Source of the DNA: Porphyromonas pasteri
GTDB lineage: Bacteria > Bacteroidota > Bacteroidia > Bacteroidales > Porphyromonadaceae
Assembly: GCF_014647755.1 (NCBI RefSeq)
Contig: NZ_BMPU01000001.1
Location: forward strand, 62,001-126,000
Direction: 5' to 3'
DNA length: 64,000 bases
The translations under genes and the position numbers were made by a program. Shown here one piece after another: positions 42,695 to 51,779 of the stretch (within the stretch, counting starts at the first letter, position 1; each line of letters begins with the position of its first letter). Below the pieces are notes generated by a model. That model was not told the origin of the DNA. It saw only the letters and a program-made list of their open reading frames with translations, and ran no database searches.

Positions 42695-45628
42695 ATGCAA
42701 AACAAAGGATTTGTGACTTTCGTCACAGTGAGCTTGGCTTTGATCTGTGCGTTTTACCTGTCCTTCTCCCTCATTACTAACCACTACGATGGTAAGGCGG
42801 AGAAGATGGGCGAAGTCGCAGGGAAGGCTTATCTCGACTCCATGGCTAACGAGAAGGTGTTCCTCGGATACACCCTCAAGGAAGCTCGCAAGCAACAGAT
42901 CGGCCTGGGGCTCGACCTCAAGGGCGGGATGAACGTTATCCTCAAGCTTAATGCTGGTGACCTCGTCAAGAGCCTCGCAGGCAACACCGATGACCCCAAT
43001 TTCCAGAAGGCCATCCAGGCTGCTTCGAAGAGCACTTCACAGGGCAACTACATCGATCAGTTCGTAGCCGAGTACAAGAAGCTCTCCCCAGGGGTAAACC
43101 TTGCGGTCGTCTTCGGCTCGGGAGACCTGCGTGACCAGATCAACCCCTCTACCACGGAGGATAAGGTCATCGAGCTCCTGAAGGAGAAGTACAACAGCGC
43201 TGTCGAAGCCTCATTCAATGTCCTGAGTACGCGTATCGACCGCTTCGGTGTCGTCGCTCCTAACCTCCAGCGTCTCGAAGGTCAGGGTCGTATCCTCGTC
43301 GAGCTCCCTGGTGTCAAGGACCCCGAGCGTGTGCGCGAACTTTTGCAGCGTAGTGCTAACCTCCAGTTCTGGCGCACCTATACCTTTGATGAAGTAGCTA
43401 ACGATCTGGCTGGCCTCAGCGATCGTCTGCTCGCTCTCGGTGCTCCAGCTGCTCGCCCCATCCCCGTAGCTGCTGACTCGGTAGCCGCTAATGACAGCAC
43501 GGCTCACGACAGCGCTGCTCTCGTAGCTCCTGCTCCTGCAGCAGCTCCTTCGCAGCTCGCTTCTATTGATACCCTCTCTAAGTACCTCCAGCTCGGAGGT
43601 CGAGGCGGTGCTACCGTCGGTCTCGCTCAGGACCGCGATCGCAACAAGATCGACTCGCTCCTGGCGCTGGCTACTGAATATCACCTCTTGCCTGAGGACC
43701 TCACCCTGCTCTGGGGTGCTAAGCCCATCCAGGATCCCAAGACGCGTAAGCTCACCAATATCTATGAGCTGTACGCTATCCGCACGAACCGCTCGATGAA
43801 GCCCGACCTCTCGGGTGACGTCGTCACTTCGGCTAAGGCGGACGTCGACCACAACCGCCTCGGTAGCGCTGAGCCTCAGGTCTCTATGGCTATGAATCAG
43901 GAAGGTGCTCAGATCTGGGCTCGCCTGACGAAGGAAAGCATCGGCCGCTCTATCGCTATCGTCCTCGACGGTGTCGTCTACTCTGCGCCTAACGTCAACA
44001 ACGAGATCACCGGCGGTAACTCCTCGATCACGGGGAACTTCACCATCGAAGAAGCCAATGACCTGGCGAACGTACTGAACTCTGGTAAGATGGAGACGAG
44101 CGTCGTCATCGAGCAGGAGAACGTCGTTGGTCCTACCCTCGGTAAGGCTTCTATCCAGGCTGGTATCATCTCCTTCGCTATCGCACTCGTCCTCCTGATG
44201 GTCTACATGTGCCTGGCTTACGGCTTCATCCCTGGTATGATCGCCAACCTCGCACTCATCGTCAACAGCTTCTTCACGCTCGGTATCCTGGCTTCGTTCA
44301 ATGCCGTTCTCACCCTCTCGGGTATCGCCGGTCTTGTCCTCACGCTCGGTATGGCGGTCGACGCGAACGTGCTTATCAATGAGCGTATCAAGGAAGAGCT
44401 GCGCAACGGCAAGGGCATGACCCGCGCTATCGCCGACGGTTATGGCAATGCCTTCAGCGCTATCTTCGACTCGAACCTCACGACGATCATCACCGGTGTC
44501 GTCCTCTTCTACTTCGGTGCAGGGCCTATCCGTGGCTTCGCTACGACCCTGATCATCGGTCTTATCTCCTCCTTCATCACGGCGGTCTTCCTCACCCGTA
44601 TGGTCTTCGAAGCTCTGGACAAGCGCCACAAGCTCGACAACGTGACCTACACGACGGCGATGACGAAGAACCTCCTCGTGAACCCCACGTACAACTTCCT
44701 CGGGGCTCGCATGAAGGGTTACCTCCTGCCCATCGTCCTCATCATCGCTGGTCTTGTCGGCTTCTTCACGGTCGGTCTGAACAACGGTATCGAGTTCTCG
44801 GGTGGTCGTAACTACATCATCAAGTTCGACCAGAAGGTCGACAACCAGCAGGTCCGCGAGAAGCTCGCTCCTCAGCTCGACCAGAAGCTCGTCCTCACCG
44901 CTATCGGTACCGAGGGTGACCAGATCCGCGTGTCTACGAACTACCTCATCGAAGACTCCGGCGAGGCTGTCGAAGATCAGATCAAGGATAAGCTCTATCA
45001 GGGTCTGAATAGCTTCTACAAGACGACGCCCTCAAAGGCTGACTTCGATAGCTACATCGTCAGCTCGCAGAAGGTAAGCGCCAGCATGTCTAACGACATC
45101 AAGACGCAGGCCCTCATCGCTGTCGGCCTCTCGCTCCTCTTCATGGCGATCTATATCCTCATCCGCTTCCGCAATGTCGCCTTCTCTATCGGTGCCTTTG
45201 CTTCGGTCACGGTGACGACGCTGATGATCATCGCCATCTACGTCCTTCTCTGGAAGGTCATGCCCTTCACTATGGAGGTCGACCAGAACTTCATTGCGGC
45301 GCTTCTCGCTATCATCGGTTACGCTATCAATGACGTCGTGATCGTCTTCGACCGTATCCGCGAAGAAGTGGGTAACCATCCTCAGGCTGACCGCTTCCAG
45401 GTCATCAACGGCGCTCTGAACTCTACGCTCTCCCGTACGCTGAATACGTCCTTCACGACGCTGCTCGTGATGCTGATCGTCTTCGCCTTCGGCGGTGCTA
45501 CGATGCGTAGCTTCACCTTCGCCATCCTCCTGGGTGTCATCTTCGGTACGTACTGTACGCTCTTCGTCGCTACGCCTATCGCTTACGAAATCGCTAAGCG
45601 TCGTAGCCTCAAGGCAGCTGCCAAGTAA
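42695..45628 (+). CDS. secDF: SecD-SecF fusion protein translocase subunit
   Basis: SecDF uses the proton gradient to pull preproteins through SecYEG on the periplasmic side. At 977 residues this is the fused form typical of Bacteroidota. The N-terminal helix is followed by GLDLKGGMN (72-80) of the first periplasmic domain, an Ala/Ser-rich insertion, and six helices with FTIEEANDLANVLNSG and LTLGMAVDANVLINERI. The SecF half begins near GLNNGIEFSGGRNY and carries the second six helices (AIIGYAINDVVIVFDRIRE). It is followed by a terminator at 45650-45687. Confidence 0.97.
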   Translation: MQNKGFVTFVTVSLALICAFYLSFSLITNHYDGKAEKMGEVAGKAYLDSMANEKVFLGYTLKEARKQQIGLGLDLKGGMNVILKLNAGDLVKSLAGNTDDPNFQKAIQAASKSTSQGNYIDQFVAEYKKLSPGVNLAVVFGSGDLRDQINPSTTEDKVIELLKEKYNSAVEASFNVLSTRIDRFGVVAPNLQRLEGQGRILVELPGVKDPERVRELLQRSANLQFWRTYTFDEVANDLAGLSDRLLALGAPAARPIPVAADSVAANDSTAHDSAALVAPAPAAAPSQLASIDTLSKYLQLGGRGGATVGLAQDRDRNKIDSLLALATEYHLLPEDLTLLWGAKPIQDPKTRKLTNIYELYAIRTNRSMKPDLSGDVVTSAKADVDHNRLGSAEPQVSMAMNQEGAQIWARLTKESIGRSIAIVLDGVVYSAPNVNNEITGGNSSITGNFTIEEANDLANVLNSGKMETSVVIEQENVVGPTLGKASIQAGIISFAIALVLLMVYMCLAYGFIPGMIANLALIVNSFFTLGILASFNAVLTLSGIAGLVLTLGMAVDANVLINERIKEELRNGKGMTRAIADGYGNAFSAIFDSNLTTIITGVVLFYFGAGPIRGFATTLIIGLISSFITAVFLTRMVFEALDKRHKLDNVTYTTAMTKNLLVNPTYNFLGARMKGYLLPIVLIIAGLVGFFTVGLNNGIEFSGGRNYIIKFDQKVDNQQVREKLAPQLDQKLVLTAIGTEGDQIRVSTNYLIEDSGEAVEDQIKDKLYQGLNSFYKTTPSKADFDSYIVSSQKVSASMSNDIKTQALIAVGLSLLFMAIYILIRFRNVAFSIGAFASVTVTTLMIIAIYVLLWKVMPFTMEVDQNFIAALLAIIGYAINDVVIVFDRIREEVGNHPQADRFQVINGALNSTLSRTLNTSFTTLLVMLIVFAFGGATMRSFTFAILLGVIFGTYCTLFVATPIAYEIAKRRSLKAAAK

Positions 45629-45649
45629 TCGCCACTCCCATTCATAGGC

Positions 45650-45687
45650 AAGGGCCTCGGCTGGTATCCAGTCGGGGCCCTTCTTTT
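45650..45687 (+). terminator. terminator after secDF
   Basis: AAGGGCCTCGGCTGG (45650-45664) and CCAGTCGGGGCCCTT (45668-45682) form a 15-bp stem with a three-base loop and two G-U type pairs. CTTTTC follows. Confidence 0.85.
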
Positions 45688-45731
45688 CTCCGAAGGCGAA
45701 GCATCCTACCTTGACAGGGCGAAGCATTTTC

Positions 45732-45870
45732 CTGCGGAGGAAAACGAACTTTCGTATGGAGGAAAAATATCTTCCCTGCGGAGGGAAATTTATCGCTGTG
45801 CGCACGGCGGTAAATTTCTATGCGCACAGAAATAAATTTTCGTGCGCACAAAAAAATATTTTCATGCGCA
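45732..45870. repeat. seven-unit 22-bp array, core CTGCGGAGG changing to GTGCGCAC
   Basis: Units at 45732, 45754, 45776, 45798, 45820, 45842 and 45864, exactly 22 bp apart. The first three read CTGCGGA or GTATGGA. The last four read ATGCGCAC or GTGCGCAC within A/T-rich arms, as in the array at 33402-33584. The core sequence thus changes within one array. No gene is visible in 45688-46005. Confidence 0.87.
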
Positions 45871-46005
45871 CGAAAATCTGACTACCTTCACATGGCGTTA
45901 TAATGCTTTGTATAACAGTTGATTAATCTCTTGCGCTGGACGTCCCATTTTGAGGGCGAAAAGTAGGCTACTTTGGGGCGCACAAAAGCCCCTTTTTACC
46001 ATCGT

Positions 46006-46791
46006 ATGGATCACGCTAAGACCGCCCTCATCACGGGGGCTTCCAGTGGGCTCGGCGAAGCTTATGCCCGCCTGCATGCTTCCTTGGGGGGCAACCTTAT
46101 CCTTGTCGCTCGTCGTGAGGAGCGCCTGCTCGCTCTCAAGGCGGAGCTGGAGCAAGCCCATCACGTCACCGTCCACGTCCTCGTGAAGGACCTTGCTGAG
46201 CCCGACGCGCCCGCCTCGCTCTTCACCAAAGTGGAGCGCCTTGGCCTCCCGGTCGACTACCTTATCAATAATGCGGGGCTGGGCGGACAAGGGAGCCTTG
46301 CCGAGCGCTCCCTCGAGGACGACGCTAACCTCCTGGCTGTAGACATCGCTGCGCTGACGGCTCTGACGAAGCTCTTCCTGCCGCGCTTCATCGCGCGAGG
46401 AAGTGGGCGCATCCTCAATGTCTCTTCGATTGCCTCGCTCATCCCTGGGCCATGGCAAGCCACTTACTTCGCAGCGAAGGCCTACGTCACTTCGCTGACC
46501 TTGGCCCTTAGTGAAGAGCTGCGGGGAACGGGCGTCACGGCGACGGTCGTCCTGCCTGGCGGGATGCGCACGGGCTTCGAAACCGCCGCGAAGCTCGAAG
46601 GTACGGGCCTTGCAGCCCAGCTTACCCAAAGCCCCGACGATGTGGCACGCCGCAGCTACGATGCGATGCTCCGAGGCCGAAGGAAGCTCATCGCAGGCAT
46701 GCCACTTCTGCAGCGCCTCCTGCTCCGTCTGGTGCCCTTTGCTCCGACAGCCTTTGTCCTCCGTGTCGTCGCCCGCCTCCACAAGCGCTGA
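46006..46791 (+). CDS. short-chain dehydrogenase/reductase
   Basis: A 261-residue NAD(P)-dependent oxidoreductase of the classical SDR type. The cofactor motif is ALITGASSGLGEAYAR, with INNAGLGGQ, NVSSIASLIPG (catalytic Ser) and TYFAAKAYV (YxxxK pair). The substrate is unknown. The ATG at 46006 (MDHAKTALITG) is chosen over one 33 bases upstream. It stands alone between a repeat array and a terminator. Confidence 0.87.
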   Translation: MDHAKTALITGASSGLGEAYARLHASLGGNLILVARREERLLALKAELEQAHHVTVHVLVKDLAEPDAPASLFTKVERLGLPVDYLINNAGLGGQGSLAERSLEDDANLLAVDIAALTALTKLFLPRFIARGSGRILNVSSIASLIPGPWQATYFAAKAYVTSLTLALSEELRGTGVTATVVLPGGMRTGFETAAKLEGTGLAAQLTQSPDDVARRSYDAMLRGRRKLIAGMPLLQRLLLRLVPFAPTAFVLRVVARLHKR

Positions 46792-46809
46792 AGCGCCTAT
46801 AACCGACAT

Positions 46810-46866
46810 AACGCACCTCGCCCCGCTACCAAGCCGTCAGGCTTCCGTAGCGGGGCGAGGTGCGTT
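46810..46866. terminator. bidirectional terminator between SDR and menA
   Basis: A 20-bp perfect stem (46810-46829 and 46847-46866; AACGCACCTCGCCCCGCTAC and its complement) sits between convergent genes, 18 bases after the SDR stop and 19 bases before the menA stop. It lacks a long U-run. Confidence 0.8.
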
Positions 46867-46885
46867 GATGCGGTTGGGGCGAGGG

Positions 46886-47773
46886 CTAAGCTCTCAGAAG
46901 GAGCATGGCGCCGATGAGGAGGGCGAGGAAGAAGACGTTGCGTGCCGTAGCACCGAGCGTCTTGTTGAGCTCGCTACCTTCGGACTCCTGCAGCTGGCGG
47001 TGTGTCATCGAGAAGATGACGACGTAGGGTAGCATAAGGAGCATCCCCCAGAAGCTATAGATAGGATAAAGGAAGCCCATCGAGAGTAGTCCGCAGGTGA
47101 GGTAGAAGCGTGGAGCGAAGTCACGGCCCATCCGCACGATGAGCGTGCGCTTGCCAGCCTTGCGGTCTTCGTCGACGTCGCGGTAGTTATTCACGATGAG
47201 GATATTCACGCTTGCCAGACCGATCGCCGTAGCTAAGTGCCACAGCACGGGATCAGCGATCGTCCCGCGTAGGATGAAGAAGCTCGTCACCACAGGCACC
47301 CAGCCGAAGAAGATCAGCACCGCCAAATCTCCCAGCCCGTGATAGGAGAGCGGATAAGGCCCGCCCGAGTAGGCGAAGATACCCAGCCCGACAGCCAGTC
47401 CCACGAGCAGCAACCACCACGAGGTGAGCGCCACGATCGTGATACCACTGGCGAGGAAAACAAATAGGCTGATGTATAGCGCACGGCGCACCTCGCCTTC
47501 GGTGAGGAGTCCCTTGGAGAGCGGACGGAGTGGCCCCGTGCGCACCTCGGTGTCGGCACCCTTCTTGAAGTCAATGAGGTCGTTGGCAATGTTACTCCCG
47601 ATCTGCGCGCTGATGGCGACGACAAGAAGCAGGGCCGTGCGTAGCGGATCGATAGGCCCGATGAAGGCCGCGTAGAAGATCGCCACGAGGACGGCGCTAA
47701 GCCCCGAGAGCAGGGTACGTGGGCGAGTGAGCCCCAGCCAGAGCTGTGTGCGGGTAGGCTGCGAGGAGGCCAT
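46886..47773 (-). CDS. menA: 1,4-dihydroxy-2-naphthoate polyprenyltransferase MenA
   Basis: MenA attaches the isoprenoid tail to dihydroxynaphthoate in menaquinone synthesis. The 295-residue UbiA-fold membrane protein has the aspartate-rich motifs SNIANDLIDFKKGAD and NNYRDVDEDRKAGKR, plus about nine helices. The start is one base after the lysC stop, so the two are cotranscribed. Confidence 0.92.
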   Translation of the reverse strand: MASSQPTRTQLWLGLTRPRTLLSGLSAVLVAIFYAAFIGPIDPLRTALLLVVAISAQIGSNIANDLIDFKKGADTEVRTGPLRPLSKGLLTEGEVRRALYISLFVFLASGITIVALTSWWLLLVGLAVGLGIFAYSGGPYPLSYHGLGDLAVLIFFGWVPVVTSFFILRGTIADPVLWHLATAIGLASVNILIVNNYRDVDEDRKAGKRTLIVRMGRDFAPRFYLTCGLLSMGFLYPIYSFWGMLLMLPYVVIFSMTHRQLQESEGSELNKTLGATARNVFFLALLIGAMLLLRA

Positions 47774-47774
47774 G

Positions 47775-49127
47775 CTACTTATCTGCTCCCTTCTTGGTGT
47801 CCTTAGAGCCGAAGAGGTGGTCGCTCAGGGCGAGGAGCGTGCGGCGCTTGTCCGCAGCCTCGACGAGTACGGTGAGGTTGTAGTCGCTACCGCCGTAGGA
47901 GATCATGCGCACGGGGATCTCGCTGAGAGCATTCAGGATCTGCGCCTCAAAGCCCACGTTGTCCCACTCCATATCGCCGACGACACAGACGATGGTCATA
48001 TCGTGCTCGACGTCGATGCTACCCAAGCCTTGGAGGCTGTGGCGTAGGTCGTCGGGGAGCGTGCTGCGCTCGATGGTGAGGGAGATAGAGACTTCGGTCG
48101 AAGCGATCATATCGATGGGGATGCAGTGGTGCTCAAAGAGCGCGAAGACCTTCCCCATGAAGCTCCAGTGGGAGAGCTGATGATTGCTACGGATGCGGAT
48201 CATCGTGATGTTGTCCTTCGCTGCCACCGCCTTGATCATATCCTTGTCGGTATCGAGGGAGATGAGCGTACCTGGGGCATCGGGCGCCATCGTATTGAGC
48301 AGACGTACAGGGATATGGCGGCGCTTGGCGGGCTGGATGCAGGTGGGGTGAAGGATCTTCGCTCCGAAATATGCCAGCTCAGAGGCTTCCTCGAAGTGGA
48401 GGCGACGTACGGGAGCCGTAGCATCGACGATACGGGGGTCGTTGTTGTGCATGCCATCGATGTCCGTCCAGATCTGGATCTCGTCGACCTCGAGGGCGGC
48501 ACCGATGAGCGTGGCGGTATAGTCGCTACCTCCGCGCTGCAGGTTGTCGATATCGCCGAAGGCATTGCGGCAGATGTAGCCCTCCGTGATGAAGAGCTGT
48601 GTGCCCTCGGGTGCTCGCTTGATGAGCTCCGAGAGATGGGCTTGGATATAGTCTTCGTCGGGCTCAGCCTGCTTATTGGTACGCATGTACTCCAGTGCAG
48701 GGAGGCCGGCCGCACGCACGCCACGATCCTCGAGGTGACGTAGCATCATCGCCGTGCTGAGGAGCTCCCCACGTGCCAGGATCTTCTTCTCGTCAAAGAG
48801 CGTGAAGGTATCCGAGTAGCAGAGCTGCTCGAGGAAGAAGAACGTCTCATTGACCAAGGTCCAGGCACGGTCGTAGCTGTGCTTGTCGGGGAAGAGCAGC
48901 TGCGTCTCTTGCTCATACTTGTGCTTGAGCTTCGTGAGGATGGTGAGGGCCTCGTGGCGGTGATGTGCCATGAGCTGATGCCCGATCTCTACGAGGGCGT
49001 TTGTCGTACCGGCCATAGCCGAGAGGACAACAATCTTAGGCTCATCGGTAGCTGTGATGAGGTCAGCTACGTGGGCTATGCGCTGGGCAGAGGCAACGGA
49101 GGTGCCTCCGAACTTCATTACTTTCAA
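47775..49127 (-). CDS. lysC: aspartate kinase (monofunctional)
   Basis: The kinase phosphorylates aspartate, the first step to lysine, threonine, methionine and diaminopimelate; asd at 8.8 kb is the next step. The 450-residue protein has MKVMKFGGTSVASAQRI, the substrate loop RGGSDYTATLIGAALEVD, and two C-terminal ACT domains (MIRIRSNHQLSHWSFMG and IVCVVGDMEWDN regions) for feedback control. There is no homoserine dehydrogenase fusion. It leads a pair with menA. Confidence 0.95.
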   Translation of the reverse strand: MKVMKFGGTSVASAQRIAHVADLITATDEPKIVVLSAMAGTTNALVEIGHQLMAHHRHEALTILTKLKHKYEQETQLLFPDKHSYDRAWTLVNETFFFLEQLCYSDTFTLFDEKKILARGELLSTAMMLRHLEDRGVRAAGLPALEYMRTNKQAEPDEDYIQAHLSELIKRAPEGTQLFITEGYICRNAFGDIDNLQRGGSDYTATLIGAALEVDEIQIWTDIDGMHNNDPRIVDATAPVRRLHFEEASELAYFGAKILHPTCIQPAKRRHIPVRLLNTMAPDAPGTLISLDTDKDMIKAVAAKDNITMIRIRSNHQLSHWSFMGKVFALFEHHCIPIDMIASTEVSISLTIERSTLPDDLRHSLQGLGSIDVEHDMTIVCVVGDMEWDNVGFEAQILNALSEIPVRMISYGGSDYNLTVLVEAADKRRTLLALSDHLFGSKDTKKGADK

Positions 49128-49186
49128 CGGCTTCGTGTCTTAGGGGGTACGTGTCGAGGGAATGGGGCTGTACGCTCGCTCGGGGC

Positions 49187-49849
49187 TTAGAGCGTATCGA
49201 GGGCGATACAGCGAGCGGGATAGTACTCGAGGACCTGACGGTTGTGCGTAGCCATGATGACGGCTGTACCACGCTCCTTGGTGAGGCGGTGCAGGAGCTC
49301 GGCGATAGCCAGACCATTCTCTGCATCGAGGTTCCCCGTAGGTTCGTCAGCGAGGATGAGCTCGGGACGACCGATGAGGGCGCGGGCGATGGCGACACGT
49401 TGCTGCTCGCCGCCTGATAGTTCGTGGGGGTACTTATAGCTCTTCGTCTCGAGCCCGACATCCTGGAGTGCCTCGTTGATGAGGCTCTCGCGTTCGCTGC
49501 TTCGGCTGACACCGAAGGCGCGCAGTACGATATCGAGGTTGTCATGCACGGTCTGGTCGGGCAGGAGCTGGAAGTTCTGGAAGACGATGCCAAGGCGGCG
49601 ACGTAGCTTCGGTAGCTCCTTGCTCTTGATGCGAGAGAGGTCGAAGCCCATGACGTTCGCCTTCCCCTTCGAGAGGGGGACTTCGGCGGAGATAGTCTTC
49701 AGTAGCGTGCTCTTCCCAGCACCTACAGGGCCAGTGAGGTAGACGAATTCGCCTGCAGCAACCTGCAGATCAAGATGCTCGAAGAGGATATGTTCGTGGC
49801 GGGCAATCTGGACGCCTTGGAAGTCCAGCAGCCATTTCTTTTCAGCCAT
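49187..49849 (-). CDS. FtsE-type ABC transporter ATPase
   Basis: A 220-residue ATPase of the FtsE/LolD branch. Walker A is GPVGAGKST (40-48), the signature LSGGEQQ (144-150) and Walker B ILADEP (165-170). The FtsE-type segment LGIVFQNFQLLPDQTVHDNL is present. With FtsX, FtsE controls amidases at the septum. No ftsX is adjacent, so the assignment over LolD or MacB-type ATPases rests on sequence. A -7 box lies just upstream at 49878-49885. Confidence 0.82.
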   Translation of the reverse strand: MAEKKWLLDFQGVQIARHEHILFEHLDLQVAAGEFVYLTGPVGAGKSTLLKTISAEVPLSKGKANVMGFDLSRIKSKELPKLRRRLGIVFQNFQLLPDQTVHDNLDIVLRAFGVSRSSERESLINEALQDVGLETKSYKYPHELSGGEQQRVAIARALIGRPELILADEPTGNLDAENGLAIAELLHRLTKERGTAVIMATHNRQVLEYYPARCIALDTL

Positions 49850-49877
49850 AGGTCTTATCTGTATAACTATTTACCTA

Positions 49878-49885
49878 CAAAGATA
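49878..49885 (-). promoter_or_regulatory. -7 box TATCTTTG upstream of ftsE-like gene
   Basis: It matches TAnnTTTG on the minus strand, about 29 bases from the start codon. No -33 TTG is seen at normal spacing. Confidence 0.45.
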
Positions 49886-49980
49886 CGCAAACGTGCCCAT
49901 GCTGGGGCTATGGAGAGCGGGAGGGATACTTCTCTTCTCAGTCTGGTCTTCCTCTTGAGACGTATAGCTTCATCTATATC

Positions 49981-50054
49981 TACGTACGTGAATCTAAAAT
50001 CTAGGTACGTAGTCACTACGATTTACGTACATGGACTTTAAGACTACGTGCATA
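49981..50054 (-). repeat. four-unit ACGTACGT array (partial composite element)
   Basis: Units begin at 49981, 50002, 50024 and 50045, the same 21/22/21 spacing and orientation as in the element at 10011-10338, ending with the same ACTACGTGCATAGA-type sequence. The rest of the composite element is absent. No gene is visible in 49850-50250 apart from the tRNA promoter. Confidence 0.83.
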
Positions 50055-50200
50055 GATAGCGGTATGGCACTATGGCTTAGCATCTTTATTTCAGTGGGTA
50101 GGTAAATCTCTATCGTGAGGATAATGTCTTTTTTTTGAGAGTGGTGGTGCTCTATCTAATAGATGGAGAAAGGGGAGAGGGAGGAAGTCGGTGTGACTTC

Positions 50201-50231
50201 TTGCATATATAAAAGCTTTGTGCTACCTTTG
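50201..50231 (+). promoter_or_regulatory. Bacteroidota promoter of the tRNA gene
   Basis: TTG (50201-50203), 20 bases, then TACCTTTG (50224-50231): a full match to the TTG/TAnnTTTG promoter. The predicted transcript start is near 50237, about 14 bases before the tRNA. Confidence 0.72.
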
Positions 50232-50250
50232 CAGTGCTTTTACAAGAGGC

Positions 50251-50324
50251 GGCGAGATAGCTCAGCTGGTTAGAGCGTCGGATTCATAATCCGAAGGTCG
50301 GGGGTTCAAGTCCCCCTCTCGCTA
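50251..50324 (+). tRNA. tRNA with CAT anticodon (probably elongator Met)
   Basis: A complete 74-base cloverleaf: acceptor GGCGAGA with TCTCGCT (first pair G-U), D-stem GCTC/GAGC, anticodon stem TCGGA/TCCGA with loop TTCATAA, T-stem GGGGG/CCCCC with loop TTCAAGT, discriminator A, and no encoded CCA. The CAT anticodon fits elongator methionine. An isoleucine tRNA read after lysidine modification is the alternative. An initiator is unlikely because the anticodon stem lacks three G-C pairs. Confidence 0.93.
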
Positions 50325-50388
50325 CGAAACACGGACGATATACCTATGAGGTGTGTCGTCTTTTTCTTTTATGCAGAGCTGAAAGGAT

Positions 50389-50430
50389 ACGGGAGCGCCC
50401 CAGCGATATCGCTGGGGCGCTCCCGTGTTT
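50389..50430. terminator. perfect 38-bp palindrome with T-run, terminator for tRNA and folB
   Basis: Two perfect 19-base arms (50389-50407, 50408-50426) with no spacer bases. GTTTT follows on the plus strand. It lies between the plus-strand tRNA and the convergent folB. Confidence 0.82.
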
Positions 50431-50459
50431 TGTGTCAAGGTATCCGAAGGCGTTTCGGC

Positions 50460-50831
50460 TTAGTCGCGGCTGGCTTCGAGGGTGAAGGCAGCGGACTGCA
50501 CCTCGCCAGGGAAGGGCGGATTGCACTTGCTGAGGGTGAGTGCGAGGCGCTGCATGCGGGGAAAGGTGACGAAGAGGCGCTCACTGATACGGCCGACGAC
50601 ATGCTCCAAAAGACGTGAAGGGATAGCCATCTCGGCCTTGATGACCTCGTAGACGTCGGCATAGCTGATGGTCTCCTCCAGCTCGTCACTGCGGACACTC
50701 CCAGCTACGTCAGCCCAAAAAGTGAGCTCGACGACGAACTGATTGCCGACACGCTGCTCCTGCGGGAAGACGCCGTGGTAGGCGTAGAAGCGCATTTCAT
50801 GCAGGGTGATCTTCATTGCTTCGATCTTCAT
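50460..50831 (-). CDS. folB: dihydroneopterin aldolase FolB
   Basis: FolB converts dihydroneopterin to 6-hydroxymethyl-dihydropterin and glycolaldehyde in folate synthesis, the pterin branch that meets the product of pabB/pabC. The 123-residue protein has RFYAYHGVFPQEQRVGNQFV at the start, SYADVYEVIKAEM and a C-terminal LALTLSKCNPPFPGEV. The ATG at 50831 gives the usual MKIE start. An internal ATG (50816) is the alternative. The CDF gene is 24 bases upstream. Confidence 0.92.
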   Translation of the reverse strand: MKIEAMKITLHEMRFYAYHGVFPQEQRVGNQFVVELTFWADVAGSVRSDELEETISYADVYEVIKAEMAIPSRLLEHVVGRISERLFVTFPRMQRLALTLSKCNPPFPGEVQSAAFTLEASRD

Positions 50832-50855
50832 TGGCTTATCGTGGGGTAAGGGATG

Positions 50856-51779
50856 TTAGTAATGTCCGTGGGAGCTGGGCTCCACATGAATAGCGATATG
50901 GGTCGTCGTCCCATAGCGAGCACGTAGCTCGCGCTCGATGATGAGGGTGATGTCGTGCCCCTCAGCTACGCTCATGCGCCCATCGACGAGGAGGTCGATC
51001 TCGATAGCGTAGCTCCCGCCGATACTTCGGGTGCGCATACGATGGATGCCCTCGACACGGTGCGTCGAGAGGACGATCTCCATGATTTCCCCCTCGACCT
51101 CGGGGCTAAGGCACTCCTCGGTCAGCTCATTGAAAGCGGGGCGAAGGACGCTCCAGCCCATGTGGATGATGAAGATACTCACGACGCCTGCTGCCAGTGG
51201 CTCGAGGAAGAGCCAGCGCTCATCGAGGAAGATAGCTCCAGCGATACCGATGAGTACGGCGATGAGTGCCAGCGTATCACTGCGGTGGTCGAGGGCCTTG
51301 GCCTTGAGTGCCGAGCTTTTGAGTAGCCCTGCCCACTGGTAGGTATAGCGGTAGAGGAAGAGCTTGATGAGAAGGGAGACGAAGGCGACGATGAGCGTCA
51401 TACGGCTGGGACGGGGCAGCTGGAGTGTACCCATCCAAAGGCCAATGATCGAGATGATGCTATTGTAGAGGAGGAGTACGCCGACGCTGATCATGACGAC
51501 CGCCATGACGACCGAGGCGAGCGTCTCGAACTTCCCATGCCCGTAGTGATGATCCTTATCCTGAGGCTTGCCCGAGATACGGATGAAGATGAGGGCAATG
51601 ATGTCGGTGAGGAAGTCGGAGATCGAGTTGATCGCCTCTGCTATCATCGCGCTACTATGCCCTACAATCCCGACGAAGAGCTTCAGTAGCACGAGGAGGG
51701 CGTTGGAAGCACTGCCGAGGAGCGTCACGCGCAGGATCTTCTTCGTGCGCTCGGGGTAGGTGCTCTTATTAGGCGCCAT
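50856..51779 (-). CDS. cation diffusion facilitator (CDF) transporter
   Basis: A 307-residue inner-membrane metal/proton antiporter. Six helices are visible. Metal sites are DFLTD in helix 2 (INSISDFLTDIIALIF) and DHRSD in helix 5 (ALDHRSDTLALIAVL). A cytosolic C-terminal dimerisation domain ends with IAIHVEPSSHGHY. The first-position Asp in the second site departs from the Zn-type HxxxD, so Fe or Mn export is possible (inference). Its start overlaps the hemG stop by 11 bases. Confidence 0.9.
   Translation of the reverse strand: MAPNKSTYPERTKKILRVTLLGSASNALLVLLKLFVGIVGHSSAMIAEAINSISDFLTDIIALIFIRISGKPQDKDHHYGHGKFETLASVVMAVVMISVGVLLLYNSIISIIGLWMGTLQLPRPSRMTLIVAFVSLLIKLFLYRYTYQWAGLLKSSALKAKALDHRSDTLALIAVLIGIAGAIFLDERWLFLEPLAAGVVSIFIIHMGWSVLRPAFNELTEECLSPEVEGEIMEIVLSTHRVEGIHRMRTRSIGGSYAIEIDLLVDGRMSVAEGHDITLIIERELRARYGTTTHIAIHVEPSSHGHY

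Noticed and set aside
43211-44629. 472-codon minus-strand open frame
   Set aside because: It lies entirely opposite secDF and reads as low-complexity D/E/R-rich sequence, typical of an antisense shadow.
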